10,653 nt of DNA from an uncultured Collinsella sp. (GTDB lineage: Bacteria; Actinomycetota; Coriobacteriia; Coriobacteriales; Coriobacteriaceae), in the NCBI GenBank assembly GCA_900555515.1, contig USLO01000052.1, positions 1-10,653 on the forward strand, given 5' to 3'. A program made the position numbers and the translations under genes. This document shows positions 1 through 6,874 of this stretch, piece after piece (the stretch's first letter is position 1; each line of letters opens with the position of its first letter). The notes below the pieces were generated by a model. The model was given only the letters and a program-made list of their open reading frames with translations. It was not told the origin of the DNA and did not search any database.

Positions 1-1
1 C

Positions 2-70
2 CTGGACAGCAGCACCATCGAGGCGCTCAAGCAGATTCCGTCGATGTATCGCGTGCGCGTGATCAAATAG
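2..70 (+). CDS. C-terminal end of probable D-3-phosphoglycerate dehydrogenase (partial)
   Basis: Only the last 22 codons are inside the window; the gene begins upstream. The visible residues run LDSSTIEALKQIPSMYRVRV then IK and a TAG stop. This resembles the end of the ACT domain that closes SerA, where a 'lxxLkxipgv.rvRvi' strand is typical. SerA oxidises 3-phosphoglycerate in the first step of serine synthesis. Two things support the call: the terminal motif, and the nearby DUF1015 gene at 1508, a family often found beside serA/serC. Other ACT-domain enzymes could end in a similar way, so the name is tentative and no symbol is given. Confidence 0.5.
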   Translation: MDSSTIEALKQIPSMYRVRVIK

Positions 71-132
71 CGCCGGCTGATCTGACGGGCAGTTCCCCAT
101 GTGGCCTGCCCGTCACTGACATTGAATGCCCG

Positions 133-169
133 CGGGGGCGCCTTTCGCACGAGAGGCGCCCCCGTTTTT
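133..169 (+). terminator. Rho-independent terminator after the partial serA-like gene
   Basis: A perfect 10-bp stem CGGGGGCGCC (133-142) pairs with GGCGCCCCCG (155-164). It can extend by four more pairs, including one T-G wobble, to a four-base loop, and is followed by TTTTT (165-169). This is a textbook intrinsic terminator. It also shows that reading the next gene from an ATG at 101 would be wrong, because that would translate through the hairpin. Confidence 0.9.
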
Positions 170-247
170 GTGAGCACTCCCTTAAATGCACTGAGCCGCT
201 TCTTGGCATACAATCTGTATGTTGACCTAACTATCTGTGAGGTGCCT

Positions 248-1468
248 ATGGTTGATACAGATTTTGCTTGGCGGCTTACGCAAGGGCTCGTGCTGATCGA
301 CAGTTCCGACCCAGGTGCGTACGAGGGCGAGATTGAACGCTATATCAAAGCGTTGATTGAGGAACGGTTGGCGCAGCTGAGCCATCCGGTACTCGATGCC
401 ATGCAGATTGCAGAGCTCGAAGTACTCCCCGGGCGCCGCAACCTTATGGTCACCGTGCCGGGACTGGGCGACGAGGCGCGGCTGGTCTATATCTGCCACA
501 TGGATACCGTTACCTTGGGCGATGGCTGGGACGCAAACACGCCGCCGCTCGGGGCGGTCGTGCGCGACGGCAAGCTCTACGGCCGCGGTGCCTGCGATAT
601 GAAGGGTGGCCTGGCCTGCGCCATTGCCGCTCTGGTCCATACGCTCGAGCGCGTAGCGGCAGAGGGCGAGCTGCCCCGACGCGGCTTTTCGCTCATCTGC
701 TCAGTCGACGAGGAAGACTTTATGCGCGGCTCAGAGACCGCGATCGATGCTGGCTGGGTCGGCTCGCGTGAATGGGTGCTGGACACCGAGCCCACTGACG
801 GACAGATCCAGGTGGCGCACAAGGGGCGTACGTGGTTCGAGATTGAAATGGCTGGCGTGACAGCGCATGCGAGCCAGCCGTGGAAGGGCGCGGATGCCGT
901 CGCCGCCATGGCCGAGGTCGTGTGTTCGCTCCGTCGCGCGTTTGTGGCGCTGCCCGCGCACGATGAGCTGGGGTCTTCGACCATCACGTTTGGGCAGATC
1001 GAAGGTGGCTACCGTCCCTATGTCGTGCCCGACCACGCCAAGGTCTGGGTCGATATGCGCCTGACCCCGCCGACCGATACAGCCGCCGCGACGCGCATGG
1101 TAGAGCAGGCCATCGCCGGCGCCGAAGCCGCGGTCCCCGGCTGCCATGGAAGCTATACCGTGACAGGCGACCGCCCCGCTATCGAGCGCGATCCGACCTC
1201 TCCCCTTCTAGCTGCACTCAAGTGCGCAGCAGACGATGTGACAGACGCGGACACGACCGTCGGCTTCTTTACCGGCTACACCGACACCGCCGTCATTGCC
1301 GGCAAGACAGGTAACCGCAATTGCATGAGCTACGGTCCCGGGTCGCTCGCGCTCGCGCACAAGCCCAACGAATATGTGCCCCACGCCGATATCGTTCGTT
1401 GTCAGCAGGTGCTCATCGCGCTCGCCGATAACGTGCTCTGGGACGAGAGCTGCCAAGTTGGGGCATAA
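248..1468 (+). CDS. M20 family zinc peptidase/deacylase (ArgE/DapE-like)
   Basis: This 406-residue cytoplasmic metallohydrolase carries the full di-zinc set of the M20/ArgE-DapE-ACY1 family. H84 and D86 lie in HMDTV, bridging D117 in CDMKGG, the general base and ligand E155-E156 in DEE, an acidic ligand near D179/E181 in DTEPTD, and the final H371 in AHKPNEYV. The segment from about residue 190 to 300 is the lid/dimerisation domain (GRTWFEIEMAGVTAHAS). Members cleave amide bonds of acylated amino acids or dipeptides; the substrate cannot be told here. The start is set at 248 because GAGGTG (238-243) precedes it and the in-frame ATG at 101 lies before the terminator. A DUF1015 gene follows after 39 bases, probably in the same transcript. 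Confidence 0.88.
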   Translation: MVDTDFAWRLTQGLVLIDSSDPGAYEGEIERYIKALIEERLAQLSHPVLDAMQIAELEVLPGRRNLMVTVPGLGDEARLVYICHMDTVTLGDGWDANTPPLGAVVRDGKLYGRGACDMKGGLACAIAALVHTLERVAAEGELPRRGFSLICSVDEEDFMRGSETAIDAGWVGSREWVLDTEPTDGQIQVAHKGRTWFEIEMAGVTAHASQPWKGADAVAAMAEVVCSLRRAFVALPAHDELGSSTITFGQIEGGYRPYVVPDHAKVWVDMRLTPPTDTAAATRMVEQAIAGAEAAVPGCHGSYTVTGDRPAIERDPTSPLLAALKCAADDVTDADTTVGFFTGYTDTAVIAGKTGNRNCMSYGPGSLALAHKPNEYVPHADIVRCQQVLIALADNVLWDESCQVGA

Positions 1469-1507
1469 TAAGCCGCGAACAAACCGAATCGTGCGTTAGG
1501 ACCGCCC

Positions 1508-2197
1508 ATGAAAGCACTTCCGTTTCCCTGCATCCGCCCGGCTCAGGACCGCGTGCTCGAGGCGCTGCCTGCAATGGGCAGCGTCCTGAGCGGCAACGAT
1601 GCTTTGCGCAGAGCCATTGCCGATGGTCTGATGCTCAAGGACCCGGGTGCGGCGTATTACGTGTACGAATGCTCGGGCGAGCCGGGACGTGTGACGGGTG
1701 TCGTGGCGATTTGCCCGGTTAACGTGCTGACGGGTAGCGACGAGGCTGCCGCCGAGAGCGTCGACGCGCTCGCCGCCGCGCGCGCGATCACCGAGCTCAA
1801 GGTGCAGCCCCGTCCCGTAACACTTGCCTACGAAGCCTCGCCCGTCATGGATATCATCCTCGGCGCCGCAAAAGAGGGCGCTTCACTCTATGCCGTCACC
1901 GACCCCGCCGGCATTACGCACCGCGTGTGGGAGGTCAAGCGCGAGGACGCCGTCGGCGCCATCCGTGCCATGCTCGACCAGGCGCCGGAGCCGGCACTGG
2001 CCGATGACCCCGCCTACGCTGCCGCGCTGGTCGGGGCATCACAGCTCCTGGCCGACGATGCCCGTGCCGCCGGCACCTACACGGGCAAAGAGCCGTTCAA
2101 CTTTACCGTAGCTGTGCTCTTCCCCGCCGCGCAGGTCAGCGGCGGCGCGCCGCAGGTCCCGATGGGCCTGCTCACCCACCAGATCGCGCGGTTCTAG
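1508..2197 (+). CDS. Short, divergent DUF1015 family protein
   Basis: This 229-residue soluble protein matches the DUF1015 (COG4198) core in order. It has IRP near the N-terminus, YYVYE with TGVVA (about 50-66), PVTLAYEASP (about 102-111), ITHRVWEVK (about 135-143), and GKEPFNFTVAVLFPAAQ (about 193-209). Family members are usually near 400 residues. Here the N-terminal PPYDV stretch, the central KHE-T segment and the hallmark ADGHHR motif are missing or replaced (the last by ALADDPAYAAAL), and the protein ends just after AVLFP. The function of DUF1015 is not established; its genes often neighbour serA/serC, which fits the fragment at the window start. AGGA at 1498-1501 supports the ATG. It may be a shortened paralog that has lost the ancestral activity. 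Confidence 0.75.
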   Translation: MKALPFPCIRPAQDRVLEALPAMGSVLSGNDALRRAIADGLMLKDPGAAYYVYECSGEPGRVTGVVAICPVNVLTGSDEAAAESVDALAAARAITELKVQPRPVTLAYEASPVMDIILGAAKEGASLYAVTDPAGITHRVWEVKREDAVGAIRAMLDQAPEPALADDPAYAAALVGASQLLADDARAAGTYTGKEPFNFTVAVLFPAAQVSGGAPQVPMGLLTHQIARF

Positions 2198-2242
2198 CGA
2201 GACCAGACCGCCCGGCACAAAAATCGGCAGCCCAACAAACAG

Positions 2243-2283
2243 GGGGCGGAGATGCAGCAGGTACATGCATCTCCGCCCCTTTT
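2243..2283. terminator. Strong hairpin terminator between convergent genes
   Basis: GGGGCGGAGATGCA (2243-2256) pairs perfectly over 14 bp with 2266-2279 around a nine-base loop, followed by TTTT (2280-2283) on the plus strand. It ends the DUF1015 transcript. On the minus strand the stem is followed by a T-rich stretch (CTGTTTGTTG), so it probably also stops the phosphatase operon arriving from the other side. Confidence 0.88.
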
Positions 2284-2326
2284 GCGTCGAGAAGTTATGC
2301 CGGCGACCCGTGCCGCCACGCTCGCG

Positions 2327-2962
2327 TTATCCGCGCTGCGGACCCGCAGTAGCCACGAGCGGTTCAAGCCCCAGCTCGCGCGCGTAGTCCTCCTGCGTAA
2401 AGACTTCGACAAGTTCAAACGTATCGGCCGCATCGTCAAACGCAAAATGCAGCACTGAGCAGTTGCCCGGCACGCGTTCGCGCTCGTCTGCCGCCGCGCC
2501 CCGCACGTGGTCCAAAAACTCCTTGATAGCCGAGCCATGGCTCACCGCGAGCACGCACTCGTGGTCCGGACGTCGCATAAGATCGGTCAACGTCGCCACC
2601 ATGCGCTCGCGCACCTGCATCTGGCCCTCGCCGCCAAACTGGCGATAGAAGTCGCGCCACGGGCGCTTGGGCATGAGCATCACGCGCTCGGCCTCAAAGT
2701 CGCCAAAGAACCACTCACGCAGGCCGTCCAGGCGCTCGTACGCCAAGCCCGGCCACAAGTTGGCGATAGTCTGCTCGGTGCGATGAAGCGTGGAGGTGTA
2801 GGCATGATCGGGCTCAATGCCGCGCGCGCGTAAAAACATGCCGGCGCGCGCCGCCTGGTCGCAACCCAACTGCGTAAGCGGCGAGTCACTCCACCCCTGA
2901 ATGATACGCTTAAGGTTGAATATCGTCTGTCCATGACGGACCAGATACAGATCTTTATTCAT
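2327..2962 (-). CDS. Histidine phosphatase (phosphoglycerate mutase-like), paralog 2
   Basis: This 211-residue protein has the histidine phosphatase fold. The LVRHGQT motif supplies nucleophile H10, R61 sits in TLHRTEQT, acid E83 in GLREWFFG, and the second catalytic histidine H142 in AVSHGSA. All four core positions are present, so it should act through a phosphohistidine intermediate; the substrate is unknown (sugar phosphates, phosphoserine or nucleotide-like compounds are possible). The ATG at 2962 is chosen because AAAGGA lies five bases before it; a 17-residue extension to 3013 would overlap the upstream gene and lacks family character. It follows its paralog after a 17-base gap, so both are likely co-transcribed. 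Its C-terminal tail is about 30 residues longer than that of the paralog. Confidence 0.88.
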   Translation of the reverse strand: MNKDLYLVRHGQTIFNLKRIIQGWSDSPLTQLGCDQAARAGMFLRARGIEPDHAYTSTLHRTEQTIANLWPGLAYERLDGLREWFFGDFEAERVMLMPKRPWRDFYRQFGGEGQMQVRERMVATLTDLMRRPDHECVLAVSHGSAIKEFLDHVRGAAADERERVPGNCSVLHFAFDDAADTFELVEVFTQEDYARELGLEPLVATAGPQRG

Positions 2963-2979
2963 AGGGGTCCTTTCGTTCG

Positions 2980-3522
2980 TTACCAACCCAAGAGCGAAAA
3001 CGCCCCGTCGCAATAGCCAAAATGAAGCACGGCACCGTTGTCGGGTAGCTCTCCCTCGCCAGTCACATACTCAAGAAACTCCTGGCAGGCTGAGCCGTGG
3101 GAAACCGCCAGGACGCAGTCGTGCTGCGGCCTGGCCATGATGCGGGACAGCGCCGCGACCATACGTGCGCGAAGCTCACTTTCCGACTCGCCACCAAAGG
3201 CAACCGGATAATCACCCCAGGGCTGCGGCGGCATCTCGCGATTTGATGTGCCCTCCAGCGAGCCAAAATGCCACTCACGCAGGTCATCGACCAGCTCTAT
3301 AGAACGGCCCTCGCCAACGATAAGCTCGGCCGTATGCCGCGCCCGGCCCAACGGCGAGGAATACACATGATCAAAGGCCACGCCACGCGCCGCAAACGCC
3401 GTACGCGCCGTCAGCGCCTGCTCGCGCCCGCGCGCCGTAAGCGGCGAATCGTGCCAGCCCTGCAAAATGTTCTGCACATTGAGCTCAGTCTGCCCATGAC
3501 GCACCAAATATAGATCGGCCAC
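2980..3522 (-). CDS. Histidine phosphatase (phosphoglycerate mutase-like), paralog 1
   Basis: This 180-residue histidine phosphatase has nucleophile H9 in LVRHGQT, R60 in SSPLGRARHTA, E83 in DDLREWHFGSLEG and H142 in AVSHGSA. It closely follows the layout of the next gene, including ILQGWHDSPLT against IIQGWSDSPLT and LREWHFG against LREWFFG, so the two arose by tandem duplication. The start is a GTG at 3522, preceded by a strong GAGGGGAGGG site. An overlapping ATG at 3524 is out of frame. A palindromic repeat lies just upstream in the leader (3538-3572). The substrate is not predictable from sequence. Confidence 0.87.
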   Translation of the reverse strand: MADLYLVRHGQTELNVQNILQGWHDSPLTARGREQALTARTAFAARGVAFDHVYSSPLGRARHTAELIVGEGRSIELVDDLREWHFGSLEGTSNREMPPQPWGDYPVAFGGESESELRARMVAALSRIMARPQHDCVLAVSHGSACQEFLEYVTGEGELPDNGAVLHFGYCDGAFSLLGW

Positions 3523-3537
3523 ATGCCCTCCCCTCGT

Positions 3538-3572
3538 ACCACCACAAAGGGAACAGGCACCTTTGTGGTGGT
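3538..3572. repeat. Palindromic repeat unit (REP-like) in the phosphatase leader
   Basis: ACCACCACAAAGG (3538-3550) and CCTTTGTGGTGGT (3560-3572) form a perfect 13-bp inverted repeat around a nine-base loop GAACAGGCA. There is no T-run on either side, so it is not a standard terminator. A core of the type GGGAACAGGCACCTTTG resembles palindromic units seen scattered in many bacterial genomes and associated with Y1 (REP/RAYT-type) transposases. That link is from memory and not shown here. It sits between the nitroreductase stop and the GTG of the phosphatase gene, so any read-through transcript would carry the hairpin. Confidence 0.7.
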
Positions 3573-3604
3573 TTACCGCCGGATCACGCCGCGGTGACGC
3601 TCAA

Positions 3605-4276
3605 CTACACCAGCACGTCGACGAGCGAACGCTTGGGTACGTGGTGCACCTGCGCCTCGTCGCGCCAATAATTGATGGAGCCGTCGGGGTTGGAATCAAT
3701 CGCATCGATCACCTGTGTCTCGGCCGGGGCGCCAAACGCCATGATCAGCTTGAGCTCATACTTGTCGTTATCGAGCCCCATGGCATCGATCGCGTTGGGC
3801 GTAAAGGCCTTGAACATGCAGGCTGCCACCTCGGGCGTGGCGCTGCGGGCGGCGAGCATCATCGTCTGTGCGGCAATGCCCGTGTCGACCTCGGTAATGG
3901 GAGCGGCGGGCTTACCCGGAACGGCGCGCTCGGCCAAAATCGCGATGTAGCCGGTCGGGCGCTCGCCCTCGGCAGGACCCGGCCAATCCTTAAGCGCGCC
4001 GGCCCATGCAAGCTCACCAAACACGCGCGCGCAGTCCTCGGCACCGCTCACCACATGAAAACGAAGACGCTGAGCATTGGCACCACAGGGAGTCAGGTGC
4101 GCCAGCTCCGCCAGCTCAAGCAAAAGCTCACGCGGCACGCGCATGGACTCGTCAAAGCGACGGCACGTACGGGCGCGGCGAACCAACGCATCAAACGCGT
4201 TCAAGCCGAGCTTTTCGCAACCCTGCTTTGCCATCGACTCGGCGCTTACCGGCGCCGCGGGAACTGCTTCGTTCAT
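3605..4276 (-). CDS. Nitroreductase family protein
   Basis: This 223-residue flavoprotein of the nitroreductase family uses FMN and NAD(P)H. Visible landmarks are RARTCRRFD (35-42), which holds the Arg residues that contact the FMN phosphate; LTPCGANAQRLRF (61-73), the PSxxNxQPxxF-type flavin loop; DTGIAAQTMMLAA (131-143), the central helix; and KLIMAFGAP near 176-184. Members reduce nitro compounds, quinones or flavins; the natural substrate is not clear. The ATG at 4276 is preceded by a G-rich site (GGGGG). A longer reading to 4444 runs through the promoter region and lacks homology character. A DtxR-like box at 4305-4323 lies 29 bases upstream of the ATG and suggests metal-dependent control. 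Confidence 0.85.
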   Translation of the reverse strand: MNEAVPAAPVSAESMAKQGCEKLGLNAFDALVRRARTCRRFDESMRVPRELLLELAELAHLTPCGANAQRLRFHVVSGAEDCARVFGELAWAGALKDWPGPAEGERPTGYIAILAERAVPGKPAAPITEVDTGIAAQTMMLAARSATPEVAACMFKAFTPNAIDAMGLDNDKYELKLIMAFGAPAETQVIDAIDSNPDGSINYWRDEAQVHHVPKRSLVDVLV

Positions 4277-4304
4277 AGGGACCCCCAATACAAGCCAATT
4301 GTCC

Positions 4305-4323
4305 TTAGGAGAATCTAACCTAA
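4305..4323. promoter_or_regulatory. Candidate DtxR/IdeR-type metal box upstream of the nitroreductase
   Basis: On the minus strand the site reads TTAGGTTAGATTCTCCTAA. It equals the classical DtxR/IdeR consensus TTAGGTTAGCCTAACCTAA at 15 of 19 positions. TTAGG and CCTAA are complete and correctly spaced by nine bases, and the left half-site TTAGGTTAG is intact. It lies between the nitroreductase start and the divergent DUF308 gene. A repressor of the DtxR family bound to iron or manganese would plausibly block the nitroreductase promoter. No clear -35/-10 pair could be assigned for this gene, so the site's position relative to the promoter is unknown. Confidence 0.5.
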
Positions 4324-4511
4324 AACGTAGGCAATAACGAACAGGGCTGCAATGTTCTACACCTGTTGAATAGAAAATCGCGACGTGGGGAACAACGGAA
4401 ACAATTCGGGACCTTTGGGTTACGTTTCGCCCTCCCCGACCCATACGCCAGCGCCTTTAAGCGATACTGGTTGTAACGATCAAGGCTTACGCCGCACGGA
4501 AAGGAGACATT

Positions 4512-5114
4512 ATGGGCATCTTTAAGAACGATGACCAAAAATCGAGCCAGTTTGGATTTGACGAGAAAAGCATGGCGGGCAAAGCCGTCAAGGCCGTACG
4601 CTGGATCTACGCCATCACGGGCGTCTTAGCACTCATTGCTGGTATCGCGCTGCTTTTTGCACCCGCCAAGTCCCTCGTCTTTTTGACGACCGTCCTGGGT
4701 TTTTACTTTGTAATCACTGCTGCCATCAGGCTGTTCACTGCCATTTTTGAGCCGCTGCTGCCCACCGGCTGGCGCGTGACGAGCATCATCTCCAACCTAC
4801 TCATTATTCTGGGCGGCGTCATAATCCTGCGCAACCAGGCCTTCTCGACCGCGACGCTCACCACGATGGTGGTTATCGTGGCCGGCTTTGGCTGGATTGT
4901 CGAAGGTGTCATGTCCATTCTGGAGTCCGAGCTTTCGTCCAACCGTGCCCTCGCCATCCTGAGCGGCGCACTCTCCATCATCGCCGGCATGTTCGTGTTT
5001 ATTTATCCGCTGTGGTCGGCCAAGATGCTCGTCATCTTTAGCGGCGCCGCGCTGCTGGTGTTTGGCGTAACGCTGATTGTTCGCGCTATTCAATTTGGCA
5101 AACTGGTGCACTAG
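4512..5114 (+). CDS. DUF308 / HdeD-like membrane protein
   Basis: This 200-residue integral membrane protein has a short charged cytoplasmic N-terminus (1-28) and about six hydrophobic helices: roughly 31-50, 55-77, 89-106, 115-136, 146-166 and 171-191. The pattern of three helix pairs with small residues (ITGVLALIAGIALLFAP, AILSGALSIIAGMFVFIYP) is that of the DUF308/HdeD family. HdeD itself is linked to acid resistance in enterobacteria, but most members have no known role. AAGGAG at 4501-4506 gives a strong ribosome site. The stop codon touches the ATG of the next gene, so both are in one operon. Confidence 0.82.
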   Translation: MGIFKNDDQKSSQFGFDEKSMAGKAVKAVRWIYAITGVLALIAGIALLFAPAKSLVFLTTVLGFYFVITAAIRLFTAIFEPLLPTGWRVTSIISNLLIILGGVIILRNQAFSTATLTTMVVIVAGFGWIVEGVMSILESELSSNRALAILSGALSIIAGMFVFIYPLWSAKMLVIFSGAALLVFGVTLIVRAIQFGKLVH

Positions 5115-5597
5115 ATGCCGCGAACGCTCTTTATTGATGCCGACGCCTGCCCGGTCACGCGCGAGTCGATTGACTGCGCGCGGCGGGCGGGCGTCGCCGT
5201 TGTTATCGCCGGCAACAGCACGCAAAACTTGGAACGGCACATTCGCCGCGACGACCCGCGCGATGCCGAGCACGCGCGACGCGGCTTTTGGGTCACGACG
5301 CTCGATGTGAGCGTGGGCGCCGACAGCGCCGACTTTGCCATTGTCGAACGCCTGCAGGCGGGCGACGTAGTCGTGACGCAGGACATTGGCTTGGCGAGCA
5401 TGGTGCTCGGCCGCGATGCCGCCGCAATCGGTGTGCGCGGGCGCGTCTACGACAAGGCGACCATCGACATGCAACTGTTTATTCGCCACGAGGAAAAGAA
5501 GGTGCGCCGCGCCGGCGGACGCACTCGCGGACCGGCGGCATTTACCAGCGAAGACCGCGCTCGCTTTAAGCGCAACCTCACCGAGCTGCTGCGCTAA
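5115..5597 (+). CDS. UPF0178 (YaiI/DUF188) family protein
   Basis: This 160-residue soluble protein matches the UPF0178 family along its whole length. It has FIDADACPV at the N-terminus with the paired acidic residues D8 and D10, SADFAIVERLQAGDVVVTQDIGLA (about 75-97), a GVRGRVY turn near 111-117, and a basic tail RTRGPAAFTSEDRARFKRNL. The fold is considered PIN-like, which suggests a metal-dependent nuclease, but no activity is established. The ATG follows the TAG of the DUF308 gene with no gap and there is no clear Shine-Dalgarno site, so translation probably depends on coupling to the upstream gene. Confidence 0.88.
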   Translation: MPRTLFIDADACPVTRESIDCARRAGVAVVIAGNSTQNLERHIRRDDPRDAEHARRGFWVTTLDVSVGADSADFAIVERLQAGDVVVTQDIGLASMVLGRDAAAIGVRGRVYDKATIDMQLFIRHEEKKVRRAGGRTRGPAAFTSEDRARFKRNLTELLR

Positions 5598-5602
5598 CCA
5601 AG

Positions 5603-5639
5603 GTAGATTTTTGGGACATGTCCGGAAATCTGCTTTTTT
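5603..5639 (+). terminator. Terminator built from a palindromic repeat
   Basis: GTAGATTT (5603-5610) pairs with AAATCTGC (5626-5633), one pair being a T-G wobble. Inside is the perfect palindrome GGACATGTCC (5614-5623), and TTTTTT (5634-5639) follows. It lies five bases after the UPF0178 stop and should terminate that operon. It looks like a decayed copy of a longer, once perfect palindrome. Confidence 0.75.
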
Positions 5640-5679
5640 GCTTTGGCGATTGACACGCATCCAACGCCCAGGTCATGGC

Positions 5680-5730
5680 GGTAGATTTTACGGTATGCCC
5701 CAGTTTTTACGGCATGCCCCAAGCATCTAC
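5680..5730. repeat. Second, degenerate palindromic repeat with internal tandem copies
   Basis: The segment repeats GGTAGATTTT from the preceding terminator (5602-5611 and 5680-5689). It then holds two adjacent copies of TTTTACGG(T/C)ATGCCCCA (5686-5702 and 5705-5721; one mismatch in 17). Outer arms GTAGAT (5681-5686) and ATCTAC (5725-5730) are complementary. It directly follows the 3' end of the metal-exporter gene on the minus strand and has no T-run, so it is better called a repeat than a terminator. Confidence 0.55.
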
Positions 5731-6819
5731 TTAGAGGCCAAAGGCAGAAAGGATAAGACCCCAGCCCGCACCGATGACGTACATCATGATCAGGAACAGG
5801 ACGTTTTCGCGGGCGCTGCGGTTGGTGCGGAACAGCACCAGGTAGCCCACACCTGCAGAGATGAGCGTGCCGGCGAGCATCGGGGCCAGCTGCAGCGCGC
5901 CTTCCAGGTACAGTTGCGTGATGACGACGCTGGCCGAGCAGTTGGGAATCAGGCCGACGAGTGCCGAGCCCAGGACCGCAAGCGTCTCGTTGCCGCGCAG
6001 GAACTGCTCGATTGCGGACTCGCCGAACGACTCGAGCACGGCGACCAGAATCAGCGTCACCAGAAAAATGAATACCGAGACCTGCACGGTGTGCGAAATC
6101 GCGCTGCGTATGATCGACAGGACAGGCGTCCCTTCGTGGGAGTGGGAGTGACCGTGGCCATCATGGTGTTCATGCTCGCCCTCATGACCGTGATCGTGGC
6201 CATGTCCGTGGTCGTGCTCGTCCTCGTCTTCATCACAACCGCAATGGTCACGCTCGCACAGCTCGTGGATGTGGTCGGCGCTCACGCCCGCCTCGGCCAC
6301 CTCGTCGATGATGTCACCGCCAGTGTGGTCGTCGTGCGCGCAGTTCACGTGGGCCGGGTTGGCCGCGGTTCCCAGCACGGTGCGGCGAATCGCCGCATGC
6401 GCGCGAGCGTTACGACGCAGGCCGCGAATGGCGGCGTCCACGATAAAGCCCGTGACCAGCGCGATCAGTGCCTTCGAAGCCAAAAGCATCGCCATGGTCT
6501 GCACGGGCACCTGCTCGGCGAGCAACAGCGGCAGCATCTCATCGGAGGTCGAAAGGAACACCGCCACCAACGTACCCAAGGTCACGACACGACCGGCATA
6601 CAGCGTGGCCGCCATTGCCGAAAAGCCGCACTGCGGCACCATGCCCAGCAACGAGCCAACCACGGGGCCCGCGGCTCCGGCACGCTTGATGGCGCCGTTA
6701 ACGCGGTTGCCCGCAACATGTTCGAGCGTCTCGAGGGCCAGATACGTCACCAACAAAAACGGCACCAGCGAGAGCGTGTCCTTGCCGGCGTCGAGCAGAA
6801 TATCAATCAACAAACCCAT
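5731..6819 (-). CDS. Putative heavy-metal (manganese-type) exporter, PF11449-like
   Basis: This 362-residue membrane protein consists of two related hydrophobic halves, about 15-130 and 235-360. Each contains a G-x-x-x-G-hh-P-x-C loop: GMVPQCGFS at 59-67 and GLIPNCSAS at 289-297. This two-fold arrangement fits the family once called arsenic efflux/ArsP_2 and now usually annotated as putative manganese transporter (PF11449). Between the halves, about 155-230 is a hydrophilic loop very rich in His and Asp/Glu, with CxHDDH, CxRDHCGC and a run of HDHGHGHDH type (about 196-229), a likely metal sensor or sink. AAAGG lies 11 bases before the ATG, a slightly long spacing. The substrate metal is inferred from family only. 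Confidence 0.8.
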   Translation of the reverse strand: MGLLIDILLDAGKDTLSLVPFLLVTYLALETLEHVAGNRVNGAIKRAGAAGPVVGSLLGMVPQCGFSAMAATLYAGRVVTLGTLVAVFLSTSDEMLPLLLAEQVPVQTMAMLLASKALIALVTGFIVDAAIRGLRRNARAHAAIRRTVLGTAANPAHVNCAHDDHTGGDIIDEVAEAGVSADHIHELCERDHCGCDEDEDEHDHGHGHDHGHEGEHEHHDGHGHSHSHEGTPVLSIIRSAISHTVQVSVFIFLVTLILVAVLESFGESAIEQFLRGNETLAVLGSALVGLIPNCSASVVITQLYLEGALQLAPMLAGTLISAGVGYLVLFRTNRSARENVLFLIMMYVIGAGWGLILSAFGL

Positions 6820-6874
6820 GACGGATGGAACCTTTCGTGTCTTTCGGCAGCATTGTAAAAGTCCTAGCGGTCAA

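Noticed and set aside
209..214. TACAAT as a -10 box for the M20 gene
   Set aside because: No acceptable -35 element lies 15-19 bases upstream, so the promoter was not annotated.
101..247. In-frame upstream extension of the M20 peptidase gene starting at 101
   Set aside because: It would translate through a perfect terminator hairpin, has no ribosome site, and adds residues without family character; the ATG at 248 has GAGGTG in front.
2963..3013. 17-residue N-terminal extension of the second phosphatase
   Set aside because: It overlaps the preceding gene and removes the well-placed AAAGGA site from its role.
3563..4318. Long plus-strand open frame opposite the nitroreductase
   Set aside because: It is an antisense shadow caused by GC-rich codon bias; the minus-strand protein has clear family motifs.
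4277..4444. 56-residue N-terminal extension of the nitroreductase
   Set aside because: It crosses the promoter region and DtxR-like box and has no nitroreductase similarity.
5386..6858. 490-codon plus-strand open frame
   Set aside because: It overlaps the UPF0178 gene and runs antisense to the metal exporter; its His/Arg/Gln-rich translation has no recognisable domain and no plausible start signal.
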